From: Tricholomella constricta
Taxonomy: Eukaryota; Basidiomycota; Agaricomycetes; Agaricales; Lyophyllaceae
Reading direction: 5' to 3'
DNA length: 64,000 nt
Assembly (NCBI GenBank): GCA_013368375.1
Contig: JAACJP010000044.1
Location: 248,001 to 312,000, forward strand
Positions within the stretch are counted from its first letter, which is position 1, and the number at the start of each line of letters is the position of its first letter. Shown here one piece after another: positions 55,565 to 64,000 of this stretch. The notes beneath the pieces are model-generated. The model was not told where the DNA came from. It worked only from the letters and a program-made list of their open reading frames with translations, and ran no database searches. Position numbers and translations under genes: made by a program.

Positions 55565-56868
55565 ATGTTCGCCCGCTCTGCTGTCCGTGCTGTTGCCCAG
55601 CCCTCTTCCCGCTTCTTCTCCTCGTCGGCCTCGCGCAACTTCAAGGTCGCGGTCCTCGGTGCTGGAGGAGGAATCGGACAGCCGTTGTCCCTGTTGCTCA
55701 AGCAGGACCCTTTGGTCACTTCGCTGAGCCTGTATGATATCCGCGGTGCGCCCGGTGTTGCTGCAGATGTCGGCCACGTCGACACTGGTAGTGAGGTAAG
55801 CTGCTTTCGTGGTGTTCATGAGCTGTTACTGAGGGATGGGACAATTGTTAGGTGAAAGGTTACGCTGCAGACCAGCTCGACCAAGCACTTGAGGGTGTCC
55901 AGGTTGTTGTGATTCCCGCTGGTGTTCCCCGCAAGGTATGGCTTTTAATTTCTCATGTAAAAATGTCTTCTAACGTGTCCTTACTTTCATTCAGCCTGGA
56001 GTAAGTTTTTCACACAATTCTAACCAACGCACAAGTCCTGACACGGTTTTTCAAAGATGACCCGTGATGACCTCTTCAACGTGAGTGAAGAAACGTTATT
56101 TTTTCTCATCTTTTCATAAACTAAATACTCTGTGTAGACTAACGCCTCCATTGTCCGTGACCTAGCCGCCGCTGTTGCGCGCTCGGCACCTGAGGCACAC
56201 ATTCTCGTCATTTCCAACCCCGTTAACTCCACCGTCCCCATCGTCGCCAACACCCTCGAGAAGGCCGGCGTCTTCAACCCTGCCCGTCTCTTCGGTATTA
56301 CCACCCTCGACGTCGTCCGCGCCACCCGTTTCCTCGCCGGCGTCGTCGGTGCCCAGCCCGCCGAGACCCCCGTGACCGTCATTGGCGGCCACAGCGGTCC
56401 CACCATCGTCCCCCTCCTCTCCCAGGCCCCCCAAGGCAAGTCCGTCACCGGTGAGAAGCTCGGTGCCCTCGTGCACAGGATCCAGTTCGGTGGTGATGAG
56501 GTCGTGAAGGCAAAGGACGGTGCTGGAAGCGCGACCCTCTCCATGGCCTACGCCGGTGCCAAGTTCACCAGCTCCCTCCTCCGCGGTCTTAACGGCGAGA
56601 AGGGTGTTATCACCCCCACCTTCGTCAAGAGCCCCTTGTTCGCTGACCAGGGTATTGACTTCTTTGCTTCCAACGTTGAGCTTGGCGTAAGTCCATCCCG
56701 CCTGCGTTTGAGCCTGTATCCAACGTCTGACGAATTTCTTGATTTTAGCCCAACGGTGTAGAGAAGATTCACCCCATTGGCGAGATGTCGGCTGAGGAGC
56801 AGAAGCTACTTGAGGCTTGCTTGCCTGAACTCAAGAAGAACATCGAGAAGGGCAAGAACTTTGTGTAG
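55565..56868 (+). CDS. MDH1: Malate dehydrogenase, mitochondrial
   Basis: NAD-dependent enzyme of the citric acid cycle, interconverting malate and oxaloacetate in the mitochondrial matrix. It starts [20 protein letters not shown], a basic, Ser-rich targeting peptide. The NAD-binding loop follows at once: [20 protein letters not shown]. Later blocks are [54 protein letters not shown], and the active-site His in [18 protein letters not shown]. The end is [12 protein letters not shown] with TAG at 56866-56868. About six introns, two of them separated by very small exons near 55995-56080. Length, about 340 residues, is normal. Complete. Confidence 0.96.
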
Positions 56869-57069
56869 ATCTAGATACTTGTTCGATGTTTTTGTGTTCA
56901 GCAGTATACACCTAATTTTGTACTCCTCAACGCTAAGAATTTGAGAACTCGGTGAGCAGGAATTTTCAGAAGTGCTTGGACGGTCTTCCGTCAATCTCTT
57001 GTGATCTATATACGTGTATCTATCTGAGGGATACCTCGATAAGATAAAGGAAGATACTCCAGCGTTCTG

Positions 57070-58036
57070 CTACTTCAAAAAATCACGGACGAGCTGCATG
57101 TACCTGTCCCTCTCCTCAACAAACGGGGTGTGGCTGGAATTCTCAAACGTAACCCATTTCACCTTCGTAATCCCGTCAAAGAAGGGCTGAACGACAAAAT
57201 CCTGCGCGATATCTTTACGACCATTGATCACAAACGTGGGCACACGAATGAGATGAAGCCGATCAATAATCGACCAGTCCTTCAAAATCCTAAAATCATA
57301 CAAAAGCTCAGCGAGGACCCTACTTTACGACCACACACACAAAAAAAAAAAAAAAAGCAAAAACGTACGGCGCGGATGCCACTGTCGGATCGCCGTCCGG
57401 GCCAAATACTTGTGCCATCGTATAAAGGTACTCCTCCGGGAACGGCTTGACCGTACACCCATGTACCGCATGGAACTGTTTCAGCGCGGCCCAGTACTTT
57501 GCCAGATCCTTCGGGCCAGCCAATAGGCCCTCCTTTACGGATTCCGGGAAGGGCTGCATAAGTTGCATGGTCGACTGCGTCCACAAGGCATACGACGCGA
57601 GCGAGTCCGCCAGAACCATGCGCCTCAGCCCCGGGTGGTGCGTGCGGACCTCAAACTCGGCGGCGAGGATCCCGCCCCAGGAGTGCCCGACGAGATCAAA
57701 GGCACCGGCGATGGAGGAGAAGTGGTTTATGAGGTTATGGAGCTCGGCGACGAAGAGGTCGATGTTCCAGAATGTTTGGGGTTTGTCCTTGAGGTGCGAG
57801 GAACGGGCGTTGCCGATTTGGTCGTAGAAGATGACGGGGACGTTGAAGGATGTGGCGAGGTCGGAGTGCGGGAGGAGGTAGTCGTGGCAGAACCCGGGCC
57901 CGCCGTGGAGTACGATAAGAGGCGTGCGTGTGCAGTTATTGAGGTCCCCGAAGAGTTTGTAGTAGGTCTGGTATGTCTCGCCTTGATATTTAAAGTCGAT
58001 CTTTCCGTCGGTGAATGAGCCTTCCCCGGATGTCAT
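57070..58036 (-). CDS. Prolyl-iminopeptidase-like alpha/beta hydrolase
   Basis: Member of the S33 proline iminopeptidase family, about 305 residues. It starts MTSGEGSFTDGKIDFKYQGE; the oxyanion motif is LIVLHGGPGFCHDYLLP, followed by VIFYDQIGNARSS. The nucleophile lies in FDLVGHSWGGILAAEFE. After DPTVASAP an intron (GTACGT...AAAGTAG) containing a run of 16 T on the coding strand is removed, giving VLAELLYDFRILKDW. The Asp follows in VPTFVINGRKDIAQDFV and the His in FENSSHTPFVEERDRY, ending VRDFLK with TAG at 57072-57070. Only one intron is needed. Residues of the triad are all present. The natural substrate could be a peptide or a small amide, since fungal members vary. It converges with MDH1, about 200 bases apart. 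Confidence 0.88.
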
Positions 58037-58742
58037 TTCTTAGCAGGCGTGAAGTTAAAGTAGTGACGATACTCAGCAAGAACATGATAATATACCTGAT
58101 GAATATGAGTGAGACGTTTGGCAAGGGTTGATGCCTGGATTATGATTAGTATCGAGAACGGGCGGGGCGCAAGAGGACGAGATGTACCTTGGTTTTGGGG
58201 GCATGTATACTTATATATTCTTGCTACGCCGACATGCATGGAACAACACACGATCGAAGTGTGGCAGTCTGGGAGAGATCACGCAGGTGCTGATTCCGGT
58301 GTCATGAGTGAAAAGCAGAGACGCCTCCAAATATTATGTACGCACTGGAATCAAGAAATGATCAAGAAATCATGGATGCCATATGGTAGCGTCAGTACGG
58401 CATAATCTGATTTGATTCAGTACTGGCCGTGAAAGTCGCCTGGTCTAGGTAGGATCAATGAAGCAAAGGAAGAAGGAGTGTCTAGGTTTCCCCTACATGG
58501 CCAAATAACGCGTACCCCAAATTCGGAAGGTCCACGGTTCAATTAGCCCCGACAGTTACGGACGATAATTTGTCATTTTCGGATATATTCTAAATTCATT
58601 GCGATGGCCGATAGCAATCCGCATGACATATGTAAGTATCTACATACCATACTGCACATACTGGTACAACCATCTAATGAAAGGGCTGACGATCTTATGT
58701 AAAGAAAAAGAAAAGCAAAAAAAAAGTCAAAAAGAAAACATA
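58037..58742. other. Intergenic, no gene seen
   Basis: About 700 bases with the promoter of the hydrolase and the 3' flank of the next gene. Short frames lack domain or splice support. A tRNA-like GGTTCAATT near 58537 does not pair into a T-arm. Confidence 0.45.
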
Positions 58743-61675
58743 TCACGACGTACGAACCAGTGCACTATTACCCGTCGGATGAGGATCTCCCAAGACCTGC
58801 CTTAAAAGCATCTCAACCCGCTCCCGATCCTCCGTAATACGGCGCATCTCCTCATGCCACCTCGCCTCCCGCTGTTCATAGATCCCACCAAGCGCCCCAA
58901 GGCTCCCCAACGCCGCCTCCAAAGCGCGCTTCAGGTCCTCCTCCCGCGATTCGGAGCTGCCGTCCGAGCCGTCACCCGACGTGCTAGCCGGGTTGAGGAA
59001 CCGGTCCACCAAGGACGACCGGTTGGATCGGGTGCTGCGCCGCTGAGCGGCGATGCGGCTGAAGGCGCTGCGCATCTCCTTCATTGCGACCGCGCTCGGG
59101 GTCGCAGACTGTCGCCGCACAGAACGCGAGGTCGCGGCATACAGTTTGGTGGAATGCGACGGCGCGGCCATGAGTATGACAGTGGAGTCCGTCTGTCTAT
59201 CCAGGGTTTGCAACTGCGGTAAGGAAGGCGATCATGATCATGATTAGAGGGGCTGATCCACACCGAATAAATATGTAGGAAACAACGTACCGCGTGAGTA
59301 ACAGCCTCCCACCCAATCTCCCAACGCCGACGACGTTTCTCGACGTTGCTCACGTAGTTCGGGTGATATTCCAACTCCAATAGATCCTCATCATCGTCCT
59401 CCTCGTCAATCCACTCATCCTTCTCCTCTGCCGCGACAATGGGCGCGACTGTCCCGTTGACCCAATTCCCTTCTTCAGGAACAGCAAAGTGCTCCTCGCC
59501 AGCGGTCTCTTCTCCGGAGGACGACAGCTCCGGACTCGTCTCCCTGGGCTGGGTGCTGTCGACCCGTGGCGGAGGTTTCCTATTAGATCGATGCCTCTGC
59601 AGTATCGCTGGCCGATTGCTCTTCTTCACGCCGATCAACGGCGGGGGCGTCGGCAGCGCGATCGGCTCGTGGCTAGGGCTGGAACGCATGCTTGTAGTGT
59701 CCTGGAGGCGCCCCAGCGTCCTGTTCGTATGGAGGAACGCCCAGGGCGTGAAGCTGGCTCCCTGGAACGGCGTCGAGGACGTCGAGAACGTCGAATCCGT
59801 CATATGGCCGTTCTGGTGGTTCTGTGCATAGACTTGCCACTGTTTGGTCATTTGCTGTTGGATCACAGAAAGGTCGGTGGCGTCCAAGGCAACTGGTACC
59901 TGGGGGCGGTTGGGATGCCCAGAAAACGTTTGGTTTCGGCGCACATGGGTAAATGGGTATGGATAGGGAGATCCGATAGGTGCGACCGGACTGAATGGCG
60001 GGAGTTCTTTCCCACCGCCGTCGTAGTCGGCGGAAATGAGGGGAGAAGGCGACGGTGCCGCCGTCTGACTATGTGGGGTGGGCGGAATGGGTGCATCAGG
60101 GCGGGGAGACTGAAGGTAGGCCTGGATATAGGAAGACGAATCGTATTGCTGCATATCATCGGAATGCATCTGTGAGGGATGGTATTGGGCTTGGGCATAC
60201 TGATGAGCATTATTGTATTGCTGGGGCGGAGGCTGAGCTTGCGCCTGACTGCGGGAGTCAGCATACTGAGGGAGGTGTTCCGATCCCATGACTAGTACAC
60301 CCGTATCTCCTTCGAAAACTGAAGGATCGAACGATCTCATGCCCAGTTGGTCAGTTGACCCATTCCTAGTATGCCTGCGCGCAGCTTGAGGCTGGGGAGG
60401 CCGTACATTGGCAATTTGAGACGGATAGTAATTGCCAGGGGGATGTTCAGGTAAATCGGCGGTTGGAGATCGAGGTGTATACCCATCCTCGTCTTCAACG
60501 TGTTCCCGGTCCCGATCGGGATATCGATGCTGACCCGGATCCTCATGCTGAGCGGAAGGAATAGGCTCGTCCCGATGACCGGCACGGCTCAACAGACCAT
60601 TTCCCGCGTGATTATCAGTGTATCCGCCCTCAGGGTTCAGGTCTGATGAAGGTGTGGGAGAGGACCCTGTGTGGCGCACGTGCTGTCCATCGTTATCCTG
60701 CCAAACCTCGCGTGTACCTGCTCCAATTTTGGAGCCGGCCCCAGGCTCGTCTTCAAGTTCTTCTTGGACTGGAAGAGACCGATCGGGGGTACGAACCGTG
60801 ATAGCCTGTAGAGGAGGAGTCTGAGTGGCTAGGGATGCGATGGGCTGACGACTCTCTACGGTCGCAACGTTCGAGGAGCGTCGTACGGTCGAGGGAGGCT
60901 CGCGAGTGTATTGCATGTACCCCGACGATTGATGCTCGCCAGGAGAGCCTAATGGATTTTGAAAAGGGGAAGGTCGACGCTCTGGGCTTTGCGAAGACGG
61001 CTGCGAGAACGAGGCAGCAGTCGGCGATGTGGGCTGGCGGTCACGAGCCTTGGGGCTTTCGCGAGCAGCCTGCTGTCGTCGTTGCTGCTGTTGAATGTTG
61101 TCTGGTTCCTTGGGGCTTGATCGCTCCATGGCACGAACTCTTTCGACGGCAGGATCCTTCGGTGAGGAGTTATTTTGCTGATTCTGGGAGTATCCGACGG
61201 GATAGGCATTGGCTGGGTTCGTCTGAGCCTGCGATTGTTGTAGGTCGGCACGCTCGATCTCTGCCAGCAATTCTTCAGTCATTTCCCAACTCTCCTGCTC
61301 CATGTTCTGGAATTTGGTGAGGAACTGCGGAGGCGGACCGCGATGGATGGGACGAGGGTTATAGTGGGGGTTTGGGGGATTGTGGGATTGCTGGGGTGGA
61401 AGAGGAGGGGACACGTGACGATCCGTGTTTCCATCCAGGACATTGGGAGGCGGATGGGGAGGCGTTGGTAGAAGTCTCTGAACGGTCACGCCTGCTGGTG
61501 GCGACCTGCGCGAGTTGATTGAGTTCGTTGGGCTGGGTTGCTGTTGAGCCTGTGATGGCTGTGTATTCGATGCTGCGAATATCTGCATAGCAGTGGGCAC
61601 AATGGGCATGGAATGCGCTTTTAACGTCCGTGACCTATGGGACGGGGATCGAGATGACTCCCGAAGATTATGCAT
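58743..61675 (-). CDS. Large disordered protein, unidentified
   Basis: No family is recognised. From MHNLRESSRSPSHRSRTLKA the first 700 or so residues are low complexity, dominated by Pro, Gln, Ser and Asn (for example QPSQAQQQPSPTNS and PQPQAARRHTRNG). Order appears near the C-terminus: WVNGTVAPIVAAEEKDEWID, an acidic run, then LLELEYHPNYVSNVEKRRRR and WEIGWEAVTHA. An intron leads to LQTLDRQTDSTVILMAAPSH, and the end is a helical, possibly coiled segment (EDLKRALEAALGSLGALGGI, EMRRITEDRERVEMLLRQVL) followed by HPTGNSALVRTS. I believe the EYHP...KRRRRWE block recurs in other Agaricomycetes. An acceptor-like TAGCAG just before the ATG leaves room for an upstream exon. Confidence 0.6.
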
Positions 61676-62594
61676 TGCACCTGCTATGAAGAGGAGTCAG
61701 CTGCGGTGTTCGAGCCATTCTCAGAAATTGCGATGAGCTACGATGAATCTCAGCGCCAATGCTCCTGCGATCCCAGTCCGATAACTCATCAAGTGACCAG
61801 GTTTTCGGCGCCGGAAAGAAAGGGAAAAGATCAAAACGTAAAACAGACCTTGGGTGACGGGGTGAGCAGGGGGCCTGCGCGCTCGCTGAGGCGAATGACT
61901 AGCCATGAAGCCAGGAGTGATTACGCTGGTCAAAGAGATGAGACAAAGGGTACAGCTTCTGTTGCGGATCTGGGGCGAGCTTTAGGGTGAGGAACAGCGC
62001 GTTTTAAACGTGTTCAACCTGTGTCGAGCGCCTTAAGGGAACACAACGAGGTCGGCAACCAGGTTTGGAAGTGCCTCGAGGCAGATAGCTCCTGAACCGG
62101 AAAGAAAGAATGATCTGGTTTCGGCATGTTCCCTAGGTGAGTTCTGGCGTTCATCTACGCCTGCACATGGCATTGTAATCAAGACAACAAGGCAAAGAAT
62201 AAAGCTGAAAGACAGTGCTTTCCTAGGATGAAGGTTGTTGTCAACCAGGACTTGTTAACTCAGGTGTGGCTTTACAAGGAGTTATAAAGCACGTGACATA
62301 CACAAATCTTTTATTATCTTGAGCGACAGGAGCCTTTGGTACTTGTCACAAGAACAAGAAGGTCCGTACGCCGTGCAGAGCTAACTGTGCTATCAGGTAG
62401 TCGTCTATCTGTTCTTGTCTTGAAGGGGTTGGGCTAAGAGCAGGTAATTATTTGTTTTAAAGACTTATCTGGGACTTGTCAGGATAAACCGAATTAAATT
62501 CGACCTGTCAATCGTAAGTAACTCGCCGCGTTCTCGACTTACAATCTATCACCCTTCACAAAGCGTTGTGGCGCAGGACGTCTGCACTGGACTA
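61676..62594. other. Divergent intergenic region
   Basis: About 900 bases between the starts of two divergent genes. A frame of 106 codons on the plus strand (61670-61990) is not supported by domain or splice signals. No TATA box could be singled out. Confidence 0.45.
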
Positions 62595-64000
62595 ATGCCT
62601 TCGATATCGTCAAGCATAAAGTCAGTAAAAAAAATCGAGAAACCAGTTGACCAGAGTTGACCGAACAATTGACCCGGAATAGGTTGACGGAGATATTCGA
62701 TTCCTTACCTCCAGAAGCCCAACGAACTCTCGTCGAGAAACACCTGTTTCCACTGTTGGACTCTATTCCAAAGGAAAAATCGGATCATGGTGCGTCTCTC
62801 AACTTCATCTCAAGTCGGACCTGATCAAACCGACCTATCATAAGTCATATCGGTGGCCAGCGAGTTTAAAACGCGTCTACAACCAATGCCCAAACTCGAT
62901 TTGAAGAGCAAGAAGAAAGAAGTCAACTTTCTCATGCAAGCGTTGAGCCGCGACGCCAAAACGGCGATGACGAAGGAGCGATCGAATCGAGAGGAGCTGC
63001 TGGCGGAAGTGGTCGACAGTTTGACTGATTGGTTGAGCGATATCTGGAGTGTGGTGTACGAATTCCGCGACAGCTATCTCCAGGCCCATGTGTGCCTGTT
63101 GTTCGTCGCGGATGTGTCAACCACGCTCGCCGATTTGCCAGGCCTGGGGGGGTAAGTCGGGTTCTACGTTCTCCGCATGCTGCAGTGCTGATGATAGGCG
63201 ATGCTAACAGGTGCAAGTGCTCGTTACTGAACATGCCCATTGACATTACCATCAGGAAGCAAAACGGCAAGGTGATGAAATCATTCTCGTTGCGAGGTCC
63301 ACATACAATCCACAAGGCCTTATTGTGGATATGGCGTGAGCTCTTTGTGTCGCTTTCTGCATATGGAACGTCTTCAGCGAAGAGGAGGATGCCGGAGATG
63401 ATTGAAGACCTGGAAGCTATCTTGAGTTGGAGAGCTTTGGAGTCGTTACTTTACGGGGGCAAAACTTGTGAGTGTTCAGGGCTTTCATCTGTCTGATCTA
63501 AACAATGTCAACCGCAGACAGATCATCAAACATTCTTGGTGATTACGATGACGGTGAAGAATTTGATGACACCGTCCACAATACCGACGAGGAAGAAGAT
63601 GACGACGATTATATCGACGAAGACGATGAAGATGACGGAGAATATGATGGACTTGACCTCAGTTGCACTGGATGTTCCTGTCCCTTTCACGCGAAACACT
63701 GGCCAGACTTTATCAACGACCAGCGCTTGCACCTCCGAGAGCTCGTCGAGAACCGGCTGCATGCCAACTACCGGTCTAATCCCTCTCTCCTGCTTTATCA
63801 AGTTATTTGCTCCATCAGCAATAATGTTACTGCGACCAAACGGACCTTGTTGCGAGAAACGAACGAAAACGCGACCAAATCTGCTGACACCATCGTAGGC
63901 GCATTAGAAGTCTACATCCGGTTGACCAACACCAACAAGATCGCCGGCCTCCTCGACACCCACTACCACCTCCTCCGCTCCCGCGACGCCGAGGTGCTCC
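62595..64000 (+). CDS. Unidentified acidic protein, cut by the window end
   Basis: Unknown function; only the N-terminal part is in the window. It starts MPSISSSIK at 62595; an intron (GTCAGT...GGAATAG) leads to LTEIFDSLPPEAQRTLVEKH and LFPLLDSIPKEKSDH. Another leads to VASEFKTRLQPMPKLDLKSK and LTDWLSDIWSVVYEFRDSYL. Two more exons give FSLRGPHTIHKALLWIWREL and RMPEMIEDLEAILSWRALES, then a strongly acidic run (EEEDDDDYIDEDDEDDGEYD). This is followed by CTGCSCPFHAKHWPDFINDQ, a cluster of three Cys and a His that might bind metal, and helical sequence up to the window edge. The frame is open at 64000. Confidence 0.6.

Noticed and set aside
58530..58560. tRNA-like GGTTCAATT
   Set aside because: The bases on either side do not form a five-pair T-stem and no acceptor or anticodon arm is found upstream.

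Overview
The window is nuclear DNA from a filamentous basidiomycete, most likely an Agaricomycete. The genes carry many short GT-AG introns of about 50-70 bases. There is a CYP63-like P450, a basidiomycete-type HNH nuclease, several proteins of a kind I associate only with basidiomycetes, and long low-complexity tails. Gene models below were spliced by eye, so exon borders are less certain than gene identity.

Layout. 0.2-0.65 kb is a 97-bp minisatellite. 2.0-5.2 kb holds a divergent pair, ribosomal protein S25 and the glucosidase II beta subunit. 6.3-9.2 kb is a P450. 10.9-13.8 kb holds a NADAR-domain protein and class II fructose-bisphosphate aldolase, with two unidentified reading frames nearby. 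14.9-19.2 kb holds two divergent paralogues of an unidentified membrane-hairpin family, with poly-G runs beside them. 20.6-22.3 kb is a BAHD-like acyltransferase. 23.6-27.6 kb holds an unidentified disordered protein and a PHO80-like cyclin. 28.4-31.2 kb holds a basidiomycete hypothetical gene carrying a 300-bp LTR-like insertion, then an HNH nuclease gene.

31.3-46.5 kb is a serially duplicated region on the minus strand. An intact protein O-mannosyltransferase (PMT4-like) lies at its upstream end. Below it are copies of a coiled-coil gene (two intact, one pseudogene, one C-terminally truncated, plus remnants), interleaved with two 5'-truncated copies of the 3' end of the mannosyltransferase gene. 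48.3-58.0 kb returns to conserved genes: CCT2, a TAP-like peptidase, cyclin C, mitochondrial malate dehydrogenase and a prolyl-iminopeptidase-like hydrolase. A large disordered protein (58.7-61.7 kb) and a gene cut by the window end (from 62.6 kb) finish the window.

Most genes are independent housekeeping units with their own promoters. The accessory signal is concentrated at 14.9-19.2, 27.8-31.6 and 31.3-46.5 kb. The two most notable observations are these: the LTR-like element sits so that its ends plus the target duplication supply GT and AG splice sites that would keep the host frame, and the coiled-coil family ends in a motif resembling the R..GN..AH signature of DUF4145/HEPN-type domains.
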